NCBI GenBank assembly: GCA_029976005.1
Contig: JARKOQ010000090.1
Span: 1 to 41,051, forward strand
DNA: 41,051 bases
Reading direction: 5' to 3'
Source: Aggregatilineales bacterium
GTDB lineage: Bacteria; Chloroflexota; Anaerolineae; Aggregatilineales; Ch27
Made by a program: the position numbers and the translations under genes. The notes under the pieces were generated by a model. It was not told the origin of the DNA. It saw nothing but the letters and a program-made list of their open reading frames with translations, and did not search any database. Shown here piece after piece: positions 32,802 to 41,000 of the stretch; position 1 is the stretch's first letter; each line of letters opens with the position of its first letter.

Positions 32802-32934
32802 CCGGCTCCGGTTCCTTCCGGGTCAGGCAGGGGAACCCGGCGCAGCGTAAAACATCTGTTCCCCGCCAGCCTGTTTACACTACCACACCCCGCCCGGCTT
32901 GGCGAGAGGGATCATGGGGCCGGTGGTAGGATGA

Positions 32935-33062
32935 CGGCAAAAACAAATCGAACCGCAAAGACGCGCGCTAACAGCGCCAAGAACGCCAAGAAAGACATGG
33001 AGAAGAACCAAGATATGCCGCTTTTCTCCGCGTTCTCCGCGCCTCTGCGGTGAGATGTTTTC
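32935..33062. repeat. CCGCAAAG/CTCCGCG dispersed repeat, copy 5
   Basis: CGAACCGCAAAGACGCGCGC with AACAGCGCCAAGAACGCCAAG on the left, and CTCCGCGTTCTCCGCGCCTC then TGCGGTGAGATGTTTT on the right, form an inverted repeat. It lies between the regulator and the beta-propeller gene. Confidence 0.7.
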
Positions 33063-33085
33063 GGGCCAATCACGCCCCTGGACGC

Positions 33086-34441
33086 TCACGGCCGCGGCTC
33101 CAGGAAGTAACCAGCGGTATCCGCTTCGGCGGCCCAGCCGAGCGTGCCATCCCCCAGGCGAAGCTGCCACCAGCGGTAGCCATCCATGCACGTCGGGCCA
33201 TCGAGCACGGTGAACGGCGTGCCTTCCGCCATCATCGTGACTTGCGCGCTGTACAGATCGGGGGCGCTGCGCAGACGGCTCGGCGTGCCATCGGTGAACG
33301 CCACCTGTCCGTCCATACCTATGGAAAGCTGGCTGGGGAGCGTCTGGTCGAACAGGCAGGAAAGCTGGCGGCGTTCATCTTCGGAGGCTGTAAACCGCCA
33401 ATCTCGGGCTGCGACTCTGGTTTCTAGCCGCATGAATTCCGTGCTGTACCAGCCGGAGTCTTGTAGTTCTGCCAGGTAGTAGACAGCTTGTCCTGCATCA
33501 TCCTCAGGCCGAATGCCAATCATGAGATTACCAGCCCCAAGCCAGAATAGCATTGTGGCGGGGCTATCGCTGGCACCATCAATGTCCTCTAGCGACCCTG
33601 AAACAGGATCAAAATGAATGAGATGATCCGCATATTGTTGGTTACTGTACGTCGTGAGGTACAACCGTTGTCCATCGGGATACCATGGACTTGCGCTGCC
33701 CCCGATGTTACTTCCCAGAAAGTCGTTGAGTGAAAGAGTTGTCCCGGTTTGTTGGTTCCACAGCACGGTCAGGTTGACGTATGCGGTCTCTGGAACACTC
33801 CTTCCATCCCCACTGCCCACCTCTAGCGGGTTGATGCATCTGATCTGGATAAGCAGCCAGTCGTCATAAACTGGGTTCACATTGACGTGATTGAATGCCA
33901 GGAATTGGAGTTGGCTGATACCAGCAGGGAGTGAAAAACCGGTAATGGATTCGCCATCACTAAAGGTCAACAACGTTGTCTGAGTACCAGTTGCCCTATC
34001 GAAACGACTCAACGAATTAGCCTTCGTTCCCGGCGCGCCTTGTGTGTAGGATATGAGTAGCACGCCCTGCCCATCACTCGACCAGCCTACAGGTTCATAT
34101 AACTGCGCCCCCTCCAGGGTGTACTCCAGAACAAGATTGTCTGTTCTACTCCAAATGGAAAAGACAGATAGCTGTCTACTGGAGATTGCGAGTTGGTCGC
34201 CATTTGGCGACAAGGGAAGCACAGAACTTAGCATTGCTTGGTTGTAATCAAGTGTTGTGGTTTCACCCGTATAGCTGTCAATCAGGTGTACCCTGTAAAT
34301 CTGATTTTCGTCTCTGGATTCTTGAGCGGCAAACATCCCATGCACCGGGACCAGAATCTCGATGTTGCCCTGCGCCGCCCCCGGCGTGATCGTCAGCGCC
34401 AGCAGAATCACCACCAGCAGCAATACGCGCCTTGCGTTCAT
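33086..34441 (-). CDS. Secreted beta-propeller-like protein with C-terminal SH3b domain
   Basis: A 451-residue exported protein. The signal peptide is MNARRVLLLVVILLALTITP-GAAQ. WD40/TolB-like repeats follow (ISSRQLSVFSIWSRTDNLVL, SPWYPDGQRLYLTTYSNQQY, TMLFWLGAGNLMIGIRPED). Residues about 385-451 are an SH3b-type domain, RLRSAPDLYSAQVTMMAEGT then WWQLRLGDGTLGWAAEADTA, with a terminal GYFLEPRP, likely for cell-wall or glycan contact. The central part of the gene is visibly less GC-rich than its ends. GAGGGGA lies 6 bases before the ATG. The partner is unknown. Confidence 0.82.
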   Translation of the reverse strand: MNARRVLLLVVILLALTITPGAAQGNIEILVPVHGMFAAQESRDENQIYRVHLIDSYTGETTTLDYNQAMLSSVLPLSPNGDQLAISSRQLSVFSIWSRTDNLVLEYTLEGAQLYEPVGWSSDGQGVLLISYTQGAPGTKANSLSRFDRATGTQTTLLTFSDGESITGFSLPAGISQLQFLAFNHVNVNPVYDDWLLIQIRCINPLEVGSGDGRSVPETAYVNLTVLWNQQTGTTLSLNDFLGSNIGGSASPWYPDGQRLYLTTYSNQQYADHLIHFDPVSGSLEDIDGASDSPATMLFWLGAGNLMIGIRPEDDAGQAVYYLAELQDSGWYSTEFMRLETRVAARDWRFTASEDERRQLSCLFDQTLPSQLSIGMDGQVAFTDGTPSRLRSAPDLYSAQVTMMAEGTPFTVLDGPTCMDGYRWWQLRLGDGTLGWAAEADTAGYFLEPRP

Positions 34442-34451
34442 CGGATTCCCC

Positions 34452-34499
34452 TCACGGCAGCGGCTCCAGGAAGTAACCAGCGGTATCCGCCTCGGCGGC
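34452..34499 (-). pseudogene. 3' remnant of a second copy of the SH3b-protein gene
   Basis: On the minus strand it encodes AAEADTAGYFLEPLP and a stop, nearly identical to the last 15 codons of the gene at 33086 (the 47 bases 34452-34498 differ from 33086-33132 at about two positions). Homology stops abruptly at about 34500. It directly precedes the start of the intact gene, so it is the tail of a lost tandem paralogue. Confidence 0.8.
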
Positions 34500-34520
34500 G
34501 AGGCGGAGGCGCACCAATTC

Positions 34521-34560
34521 AAAAAACGCGCGGACGCGGCAAACACCGCGCCCGCGTCGA
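34521..34560 (-). terminator. Intrinsic terminator of the HEAT-like gene
   Basis: On the minus strand GACGCGG pairs with CCGCGTC across a 12-base loop, followed by CGCGCGTTTTTTG. It lies about 40 bases after the stop at 34601. Confidence 0.65.
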
Positions 34561-34565
34561 TGGGA

Positions 34566-34603
34566 ATTCACCCACCTGCTGCCGGGCAGCAGGGTTGTCC
34601 CTA
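34566..34603 (-). repeat. GTAGGG-headed repeat supplying a stop codon
   Basis: On the minus strand it reads GTAGGGACAACCCTGCTGCC then CGGCAGCAGG. The TAG of GTAGGG is the stop codon of the HEAT-like gene. Confidence 0.55.
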
Positions 34604-35068
34604 CTTCACCTCAAGGCCGAATCCCCAGACCATCATCTGCTTCAGGGAATCGCGCAGCCGCGCATCGGTGGCGGGATCGGCGATCATCCGTAACACTTGG
34701 TTGGAAAACGTGCCAAAGTCGGGCGACATTCCCTTGACGTTCACGCCGTGGTGCGCGTAGGCCAGGATGCTGGTACAGGAATCGCGCACCTGGGTATCGG
34801 AATCGTTCACCAGCGCAGACCAGGCCAGTTTGAAGACGAGCATGTCGTACTTCTGGTGGCACTTTTTCGTGTTCCCCTCCACGTCCCAATGATACAGCTG
34901 GCCGAACTTGACCGTTTTGGCCTGGAACAAGAGAGCGTGCAGGGCGCGGGCCGCTTCCCGCCGGATTTCCACGTCGCTGTGGCTGAGCGCCTTGCCCAGG
35001 CCCTTCAGGTCGCATTTGGCTTTCATCTTTTCGATATCGGGAGTACCACCGCCACCGAACAGGCCCAT
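34601..35068 (-). CDS. Small HEAT-like repeat protein
   Basis: A 155-residue protein, MGLFGGGGTPDIEKMKAKCD at the start. Two HEAT-like helical pairs are visible: KALSHSDVEIRREAARALHA near residues 28-48 and WSALVNDSDTQVRDSCTSIL near 85-105. There is no signal or membrane segment. It is probably a protein-binding scaffold. ATG at 35068 is preferred over GTG 35074 because GAGGT is then 6 bases away. It is followed by its own intrinsic terminator. Confidence 0.65.
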   Translation of the reverse strand: MGLFGGGGTPDIEKMKAKCDLKGLGKALSHSDVEIRREAARALHALLFQAKTVKFGQLYHWDVEGNTKKCHQKYDMLVFKLAWSALVNDSDTQVRDSCTSILAYAHHGVNVKGMSPDFGTFSNQVLRMIADPATDARLRDSLKQMMVWGFGLEVK

Positions 35069-35180
35069 TGTCACACCTCGCTATGCGGATATTGCGAATG
35101 ATTTCACATGCCGAGCATTGTACGCGGGACGATGGGCGCGGACAACTCACGCGCTGTGTTTCGCGCTCATCGAGGCCCCT

Positions 35181-35594
35181 TCACGGCAGCGACTTCCCCA
35201 CCTGGCGCTTCAGCCTGGCGTAATCCCGGATGCGGTTGAACCGCAGGACCGACCGGAGGGGATGCGGAAAAAAAGCCAGGCCGGACTCGGCGTCCAGCGG
35301 CTCCACGCCGTCGATGACGTACTCACGCGCGTGCCAGACGATCCGGCAGCCGTTGGCCGCGACCACGTTGCGATACCAGTCCACGCGCGGGCCGTAGGTC
35401 AGCGCGATCACGAAGCCGTCCGCGACCGGCACGGCGATGATCGGCGTCTGGTACGGCTTGCCGCTGCGCCGTCCCACGTGCTTGACCAGGGCGAACGGTC
35501 CGCGCCGCTTGCCCGCCAGCCGACCGAGAATCGGATTGGTGACGTATTTGTTGAAAACACGCACCCGGTCTTTGATCCGCCGTCCGAGGGTCAT
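35181..35594 (-). CDS. Deazaflavin (F420)-dependent nitroreductase family protein
   Basis: A 137-residue protein with the Ddn-like split-barrel pattern: NKYVTNPILGRLAGKRRGPF, LVKHVGRRSGKPYQTPIIAV, then GFVIALTYGPRVDWYRNVVA and NGCRIVWHAREYVID. The GRRSGKxxxTP stretch and WYRN are typical cofactor-contact segments of the family. It likely carries out an F420H2- or flavin-linked reduction; which cofactor is used here is inferred. GGAGGGAGA lies 5-6 bases before the ATG at 35594. Confidence 0.87.
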   Translation of the reverse strand: MTLGRRIKDRVRVFNKYVTNPILGRLAGKRRGPFALVKHVGRRSGKPYQTPIIAVPVADGFVIALTYGPRVDWYRNVVAANGCRIVWHAREYVIDGVEPLDAESGLAFFPHPLRSVLRFNRIRDYARLKRQVGKSLP

Positions 35595-35608
35595 CGGTTC
35601 TCCCTCCA

Positions 35609-35648
35609 GGGAAAAGAACAACACCCGCGAGTGTAGTGCGGGTGTTGT
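35609..35648 (-). terminator. Intrinsic terminator of the xylanase gene
   Basis: CAACACCCGC (35619-35628) pairs perfectly with GCGGGTGTTG (35638-35647). On the minus strand the stem is followed by TTCTTTTCCC. It lies about 130 bases after the xylanase stop and immediately before the nitroreductase ribosome-binding site, so it also shields that gene. Confidence 0.7.
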
Positions 35649-35694
35649 CCCCCGGCAAGGCCATCACCTCACCCCCGTCTGGCGTTGCATGACG

Positions 35695-35770
35695 CCGGAC
35701 GGGTCAGGTCAATGCGGAGCATCGCGCCCGGCCCTACATTCTGGCCTCCCGGCCTCTGGTCTCCTGGCCT
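35695..35770. repeat. GTAGGG palindrome and GGCCTC low-complexity repeat
   Basis: Minus-strand GTAGGGCCGGGCGCGATGC then TCCGCATTGACC (35704-35737), followed in plus orientation by CTGGCCTCCCGGCCTCTGGT and CTCCTGGCCTCCG. Both are spacer repeats after the xylanase stop. Confidence 0.5.
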
Positions 35771-35777
35771 CCGTTTT

Positions 35778-37598
35778 TTACGGAGCCACCTGCCAGAACA
35801 TGAGCTGGCCGAACAGACTCGGGTTGGTGTACGACTGATCCTGCACGTCGTAGATGGACCAGATCAGCTTGGTGTCGCGGTCGTCGACCGACGCGCCGTT
35901 GAGGTGGGCCTGGAAGCCCAGCACCCCACCCTGCTCCGGCACGATCGTCCACACGTCGGTCACCAGCGGCACCGAGGCCTCGATCCGGTAGCCCTGCTCG
36001 GTCCGCACGGCCACGATGGTCGCCTGGGCGTCGGCGCTGTTGCCGCCGCCGATGATCGGGTCGGCCGGGTCGGGGTTGTCGATGTTGGCGGCCATCATCC
36101 CGATCTGGACGATGCCGTCCCGGTAGGTCGGCGCGGCCAGGTCGCCGGTCGTGTTCAGGTAGAACTCGACCCCGTCCTCGCGGTACCAGCTCGACGACGG
36201 CGTGTGGATGCCGTACACCACGCTGCTGTCCACCACATCCGCCAGGAAGTACAGATAGGAGTCGTCCGCCGCGACGGCGAAGGTCATGGCCGTGTCGTGG
36301 TTGGGCGGCAGAGTCGGGCCGCTGTCCACCGTCACGCGCGGCACGCCCGCCCAGTCGTCCATTTCCCCATCAAGCGTGATCGCCACCGGGAAGGGCGCGT
36401 AGTAGAGCACGCCGGGCACGCTGTCCGGGGCCAGTTGGGCCGGGTCGCTGAAGGTCGGCTCCGGAATCTCCACCGGGCCGATCTCCTCCGGCATCAGGGC
36501 GGCGACTTCCTCATCGGTCAGAAGCGGCGCCTCCCCGGCGGCGCGGGCCAGCAGGTCCGCCACGGCGGTGTAGGCCAGCTTGGGCTGGTAGTCGGCGTCG
36601 AACAGCAGCGGCTCCATGTTGGGGTTGACGGTATCCTCGCGGCTGCGCAGCCAGGACAGCGGATCGGCCACGCCCCACACGACCACGGCCGTGCAGTACT
36701 CGCTCTCCAGGCAGGTGCCGACCATGTTGCGGTAGTCGCCGGCCATGCTCTGGAAAACCTCGTCCGAGGCCGGCTGGGCATAGCTGACGTCCAGCTCCGT
36801 GATCTGGACCTCCAGCCCCAGCTCGCCAAAGCGCCGGATATTGGCGTCCAGCAGTTCCGGCGTATTCTGGCCGCCCGGCCCCGTGCTGCCCAGGGTGATG
36901 TGGCCTTGCAGCCCCACCCCGTGGATCGGCACGCCGCGCGCCAGCAGGTCGGAAACCAGGGCGTAGATCGCATCCGACTTGGCGTTCATGCCATCCGCGC
37001 CGTAGTCATTGTAGAACAGGCGCGCGTCGGGGTCGGCTTCGTGGGCGAACCGGAAGGCCAGCTCGATGTAGTCCTCCCCGATCCACTGCAACCAGGGGGT
37101 GTCGCGCAGCCCGGCCCCGCCATCGGCCACGGCCTCGTTGACCACGTCCCAGATCGGGACGCGGCCCTGGTAGCGCCCAACGACGGTGTGGATATAGTCG
37201 CGCAGGAAACCGATCGCCTCCTCGCGGGTGGTATGGTCGGGGATCCAGGACGGCATGCATTGATGCCAGACCAGGGTGTGCCCGTGCACGACCATGTCGT
37301 TTTCCTCGGCGAAGGCGACCAGGCGGTCCATTGACCGGAAGTTATACAGGCCCTGCCCGCGCTCGATCTCGCAGGCCTTGCCTTCCTGCTCCGGCGTGAG
37401 CATGTTGAATTCGTTGATCACGGTCTCGCGATGCAGCGGGTCGCGCAGGTGATCCCAGTAAGCGGCGGTCCCGATGTAGAAGCCGTTGCGAGCCGCCAGG
37501 TCGCGCAGCGATCCCGGCGGGGGCTGAGCAATGATCGGGCTGGCGTTCAGGATCAGCGCGGCCACGACCATCACAAGGACAAGGCGTTTGGCGTGCAT
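35778..37598 (-). CDS. Secreted endo-1,4-beta-xylanase, GH10 with C-terminal CBM9-like domain
   Basis: A 606-residue exported glycoside hydrolase. The signal peptide is HAKRLVLVMVVAALILNASP-IIAQ. The GH10 barrel (about 30-355) starts LAARNGFYIGTAAYWDHLRD and carries ENDMVVHGHTLVWHQCMPSW, the acid/base Glu155 in IWDVVNEAV and the nucleophile Glu268 in VQITELDVS. Residues about 400-606 (VAITLDGEMDDWAGVPRVTV, YLYFLADVVDSSVVYGIHTP) are a CBM9-like carbohydrate-binding domain. It would cut xylan outside the cell. AAGGAG lies 5 bases before the ATG at 37598. No other plant-polysaccharide genes are adjacent. Confidence 0.95.
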   Translation of the reverse strand: MHAKRLVLVMVVAALILNASPIIAQPPPGSLRDLAARNGFYIGTAAYWDHLRDPLHRETVINEFNMLTPEQEGKACEIERGQGLYNFRSMDRLVAFAEENDMVVHGHTLVWHQCMPSWIPDHTTREEAIGFLRDYIHTVVGRYQGRVPIWDVVNEAVADGGAGLRDTPWLQWIGEDYIELAFRFAHEADPDARLFYNDYGADGMNAKSDAIYALVSDLLARGVPIHGVGLQGHITLGSTGPGGQNTPELLDANIRRFGELGLEVQITELDVSYAQPASDEVFQSMAGDYRNMVGTCLESEYCTAVVVWGVADPLSWLRSREDTVNPNMEPLLFDADYQPKLAYTAVADLLARAAGEAPLLTDEEVAALMPEEIGPVEIPEPTFSDPAQLAPDSVPGVLYYAPFPVAITLDGEMDDWAGVPRVTVDSGPTLPPNHDTAMTFAVAADDSYLYFLADVVDSSVVYGIHTPSSSWYREDGVEFYLNTTGDLAAPTYRDGIVQIGMMAANIDNPDPADPIIGGGNSADAQATIVAVRTEQGYRIEASVPLVTDVWTIVPEQGGVLGFQAHLNGASVDDRDTKLIWSIYDVQDQSYTNPSLFGQLMFWQVAP

Positions 37599-38110
37599 CT
37601 TCACTCCTTTGATATTCTATGGACCTCTTCCCCGACTCAGGCACGAACCCGCGTGGTCATAAGCCTCGGATGAAAGGCAAGCGGTTGATAGGGCGTGAGA
37701 AACGGGATGCGAGTGGATCGGAACATCACCCGGAAACACAGGCAACATGTCCCCTGCGGGCAAACAAGGGACAACGGAGATCAAAGGCGTGGGACTCGCT
37801 CAAATCCTATTTTAGCCGCAAAACGCGCAAAGAAAAACAAGAACCCGCAGGACAATCGCCTCAAACGGAAAAAACATCTCACCGCGGAGAACGTAGAGGA
37901 CGCAGAGGAAAGACTTCACCGAGGAAGCCCTTTGACCTCCGCGCCATCGCGACGCAAGCTCTTCTATTCTTGCCTTTCTCCGCGCTTTTCCTTGGCGTTC
38001 CTGGCGTCCTGGCGGTTCGACTTGCTTTTGATGCGATTGCCCTGCAAGAACCCGGCCCATCCGCGACGGTCTTTGGACCTTTGCGGTGGAAATCTTCCTC
38101 CAAGGGGCGA
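37599..38110. other. 512-base gap with an inverted-repeat element
   Basis: 37599-37847 is the leader side of the xylanase gene; I see no gene and no convincing promoter in it. 37848-38053 is a repeat element with inverted ends (listed separately), and 38054-38100 is a GCGGTGGAAATC repeat tail before the Tag gene stop. Confidence 0.45.
37848..38053. repeat. MITE-like element with inverted terminal repeats, copy 6
   Basis: The left end GCAGGACAATCGCCTCAAA and the right end TTTGATGCGATTGCCCTGC are inverted copies (17 of 19 match). Between them are ATCTCACCGCGGAGAACGTAG on the left and TTTCTCCGCGCTTTTCCTTG on the right. About 206 bp with no coding capacity. Another end of the same type starts at 41033 at the window edge. 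Confidence 0.65.
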
Positions 38111-38689
38111 CTACCCCTGCCCGCCAAGCTGAGCGTAGCGGAAACAGTCGGTGGTGTGGTCGTTGACCATGCCGACGGCCTGCATGTGGGCGTAGCAGAT
38201 CGTCGGGCCGACGAAGCTGAAGCCGCGCGCCTTCAGGTCGCGGCTCAGGGCGCGCGATTCGTCCGTCTCGGCGGGGATTTCGCTCAGGGTGCGCCAGGTG
38301 TTGATCTTCGGTCGCCCATCCACGAAGCGCCACATGTAGGCGTCGAAGCTGCCGAACTCCGCCTGCACGCGCAAGAAAGCGCGCGCGTTGTTCACCGCCG
38401 ACTCGACCTTGCGCCGGTTGCGGATGATGCGCGGATCGGCCAGCAGGGCGGCTATACGAGCCTCGTCGTAGGCGGCGACCGTCGCCACGTCGAAGCCGTC
38501 GAAGGCGGCCCGGTAGCCCTCCCGGCGGCGCAGGATCGTGGCCCAGCTCAGCCCGGCCTGGGCCCCTTCCAGCACCAGGAATTCGAACAGCAACCGGTCG
38601 TCGTGGACGGGCACGCCCCATTCCTCGTCATGGTAGGCGGTATACAGCGGGTCCGAGCCAATCCCCCACGCGCAGCGAGTCACAGTCAT
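38111..38689 (-). CDS. tag: DNA-3-methyladenine glycosylase I
   Basis: A 192-residue base-excision enzyme that removes 3-methyladenine from DNA. The start TRCAWGIGSDPLYTAYHDEE carries the Tag zinc Cys and the DPLYxxYHDEEWG signature. LVLEGAQAGLSWATILRRRE has the conserved Glu/Gln pocket. The end FSFVGPTICYAHMQAVGMVN then DHTTDCFRY supplies the His and Cys zinc ligands. The length is typical. AAGGAGG lies 6 bases before the ATG. Confidence 0.95.
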   Translation of the reverse strand: MTVTRCAWGIGSDPLYTAYHDEEWGVPVHDDRLLFEFLVLEGAQAGLSWATILRRREGYRAAFDGFDVATVAAYDEARIAALLADPRIIRNRRKVESAVNNARAFLRVQAEFGSFDAYMWRFVDGRPKINTWRTLSEIPAETDESRALSRDLKARGFSFVGPTICYAHMQAVGMVNDHTTDCFRYAQLGGQG

Positions 38690-38793
38690 CGGAGCCTCCT
38701 TGAAAGGCAGCGGCCGGCTTTCAGCCGTCAGCGGTCAGCCAGAGCGAAGGAGTGTCATCGGGCGGAGGAAGGTGCAGCGATGGATTTGTAACC

Positions 38794-38906
38794 CTGGACA
38801 CGGATGCGCGCATGACGCCGGATCGTCCGGGTGTGTCGTCGTAGCGGCGTAGCAGGCAACGCCGCGTGCTGCCTCAACGATCTCCACCGCCTTCATCCGT
38901 GTCCAG
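38794..38906. repeat. 113-bp element with perfect 13-bp inverted ends
   Basis: CTGGACACGGATG (38794-38806) and CATCCGTGTCCAG (38894-38906) are exact inverted copies. Inside, GCGGCGT and ACGCCGC form a hairpin. The ends share ACACGGAT with the outer arms of the 7954-8495 element. Confidence 0.7.
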
Positions 38907-38923
38907 AGTCTGGCTTTTGTCTG

Positions 38924-40771
38924 CTACGATTCGCCCAGCACGTCGTAAGCGAAGCGCAGCATCCGCACGTGGTGGTCTATTCCCAATTCCACGTCGGCGA
39001 ACGATCCCTGGTGGCCGGTCTCGAACCAGTGGACTTCGATCGGCTTGCCGAGTTCCTTCATCTTCGCTTCGTAAATCTGGATCGGCCGGGCCGGGGTGCG
39101 GGTATCGTTGCGCCCCTGGATGATCAGGATCGGGGCGCGCACCTGCTCCGCGTAGGTGATCGGCGAGCTGGCCTTGAACACCTCCGGCTTTTCCTGGGGC
39201 GTGCCGCCAAACAGCGACTGCTCGTAGCTGCGCAAGGTGGGCGCCGAATCCTCATAGGAAAGCGCCCAGTCGGCAATCGCCACCCCGGCCATCCCGCCCG
39301 CCCACAGGTCGGGCCGCTTGCCCAGCCCGTGCAGGGTCAGGTAGCCGCCGTACGACCAGCCGGTCAGCAGGATTTTGTCCGGGTCGGCGATGCCGTTGTC
39401 GACCAGGTAATTCCGCGCGGCGACCATGTCCTCGACTTCCCAGTGGCCCAGGTTGCCGACGATCTGCTCCTGGAAGGCCTTGCCGAAGGTGGTCGAGCCG
39501 CGATAGTTGATCGACAGGAAGGCGAAGCCGTGATCCAGCCAGACCTGACTGTCCGGCGAGAAGGTCTCGGTCGTGGCCGCGGTTGGGCCGCCGTGCGTCT
39601 CCAGAATGGTCGGGAACGGCCCCTCGCCTTCCGGCACGGCCAGCCAGCCCTGGATCGCCTGCCCGTCCGAGGAGGTGAAGCTGACCGATTTCCAGGGACG
39701 GCTGGGCGGGACGCTGCCCGGCTCCAGCACCGTGCGGCGCAGTTCGCCCGTCTGGGCGTCCAGTTCGACCGGGCGCGTTGGATGGGTCGAATCCTGCCAC
39801 TGGGCGAAGACCTCGCCGCCCGGCCCAAAGTAGGTCGCCACGCCGCCGCCATACACGCTGAAGGTGCCGCCCGGATGGTTCAGGCGGGTCAGGGTATGGC
39901 TCTCCAGGTCGTAGAAGTAAAGCTGCTGGATCGCCTGGCTGTAATGGACGAGCAGCAGGCGTTTGCCATCCGGCGACCAGTCGACCGTCTGCACCTCGCC
40001 GTCCAGCCCATCCAGGGCCAGGGGCGTGCGCTCGCCCGTGCGGGGATTCCACACGAACGGCCGGTTCATGCCGCTGACATTGGAGGTCGCCACCAGGCGC
40101 GGATCGCCCGCGACCGGCGAGAACAGCTCCGGCTGCACGCTGCATGCCGCCCCGTCGGAGAGTTCCCCGACCAGCGCGCCGCTGGCGGTGTCGTAGACCA
40201 GCAGGCTGAAGTGCATCTGGCCGTGCTTCTCGTCAGACGAGATCGCCGCCAGATCGCCGTTGTACGACAGGGCCATGTCGATCGACAACCCTTTGATCGT
40301 GGCCAGCTCGACCGGCGCGCCCAGGGCCTCGTCCGGCCCCAGAGTCTGGGTATAGAGGTGGAAGCCCGCCTGATCGGCCAGGAGGAAGGCCAGCCGGTTG
40401 CTGGCCCCGCTGAAGGTCAGGCCGAACGAGGCATAGGGGGGCAGGTCCGGGGTGATGTCCTGCGGGCCGCCGCCCTCGAACAGGATGCGCACGTAGTGGC
40501 CCAGCTCGTTGCCCTGCTCGTCATGCAGGTAGTAGACGTAACGCCCATCCGGGGACAGCCGGCCCGTGACCTGGCCCTGCGGCCGGTTGGTGAGCTGGCG
40601 CAGGTTCCCGGTCGCCACGTTCCAGGCGTACAATTGATAGCGGCCGGTCTGGTTGCTGGCGACCAGGCCGCGCAAGGGCGCGCGGGCGGCCATCATCGTC
40701 CAGAGGATCGTGGATGCGCGAAAACGCTGCTTCCATGGCGCATAATCGTCCAATTGCAAAGGCTTGAGCAT
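38924..40771 (-). CDS. S9-family serine peptidase (prolyl oligopeptidase type)
   Basis: A 615-residue peptidase. Residues about 30-350 form a TolB/WD40-like beta-propeller (SPDGRYVYYLHDEQGNELGH, VDWSPDGKRLLLVHYSQAIQ). Residues about 365-615 are the alpha/beta-hydrolase: ETHGGPTAATTETFSPDSQV (oxyanion region), nucleophile Ser about 472 in TGWSYGGYLT, Asp about 555 in IQGRNDTRTP and His about 586 in FETGHQGSF. It cleaves short peptides, probably in the cytoplasm since no signal peptide is seen. The ATG at 40771 has AGGGGTGG just upstream; the frame extends further to 40861 without protein-like sequence. Confidence 0.92.
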   Translation of the reverse strand: MLKPLQLDDYAPWKQRFRASTILWTMMAARAPLRGLVASNQTGRYQLYAWNVATGNLRQLTNRPQGQVTGRLSPDGRYVYYLHDEQGNELGHYVRILFEGGGPQDITPDLPPYASFGLTFSGASNRLAFLLADQAGFHLYTQTLGPDEALGAPVELATIKGLSIDMALSYNGDLAAISSDEKHGQMHFSLLVYDTASGALVGELSDGAACSVQPELFSPVAGDPRLVATSNVSGMNRPFVWNPRTGERTPLALDGLDGEVQTVDWSPDGKRLLLVHYSQAIQQLYFYDLESHTLTRLNHPGGTFSVYGGGVATYFGPGGEVFAQWQDSTHPTRPVELDAQTGELRRTVLEPGSVPPSRPWKSVSFTSSDGQAIQGWLAVPEGEGPFPTILETHGGPTAATTETFSPDSQVWLDHGFAFLSINYRGSTTFGKAFQEQIVGNLGHWEVEDMVAARNYLVDNGIADPDKILLTGWSYGGYLTLHGLGKRPDLWAGGMAGVAIADWALSYEDSAPTLRSYEQSLFGGTPQEKPEVFKASSPITYAEQVRAPILIIQGRNDTRTPARPIQIYEAKMKELGKPIEVHWFETGHQGSFADVELGIDHHVRMLRFAYDVLGES

Positions 40772-40859
40772 CTGTCCACCCCTATCTATGGCATGGCATG
40801 TTTCATCACGGGAATAAGTATATCCCGGAGACAAGCGGCTGGTAATAAAATCGATTGCC

Positions 40860-41000
40860 AATCCAAGTCATTGCCTCAAAAACAAGGCGAACCGTCAGGC
40901 AAAAACGCGGAGATAGAGTCTCATCGGCCCGTTTTTCCCTCTGCGTCCTCCGCGATCTCCGCGGTGAGCTGCTTTTTTCGTCCTGATGCGATAGTCCCGT
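40860..41000. repeat. CCGCAAAG/CTCCGCG family repeat, copy 7
   Basis: CATTGCCTCAAAAACAAGGC then CAGGCAAAAACGCGGAGATAG on the left; CCTCTGCGTCCTCCGCGATC then TCCGCGGTGAGCTGC and CCTGATGCGATAGTCCCG on the right. It lies in the leader region upstream of the S9 peptidase. The next bases (41033-41051, CAGGGCAATCGCATCAAA) start another terminal repeat that runs out of the window. Confidence 0.6.

Noticed and set aside
29889..33053. Very long plus-strand open frame (about 1054 codons) opposite the LuxR regulator
   Set aside because: It is the high-GC antisense shadow of the NB-ARC/TPR/LuxR gene; its translation is Arg/Gln/Gly-rich with no domain, while the minus strand has clear motifs.
35685..37334. 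Plus-strand open frame of about 549 codons opposite the xylanase
   Set aside because: Shadow of the GH10 gene, rich in His, Arg and Gln with no motif.
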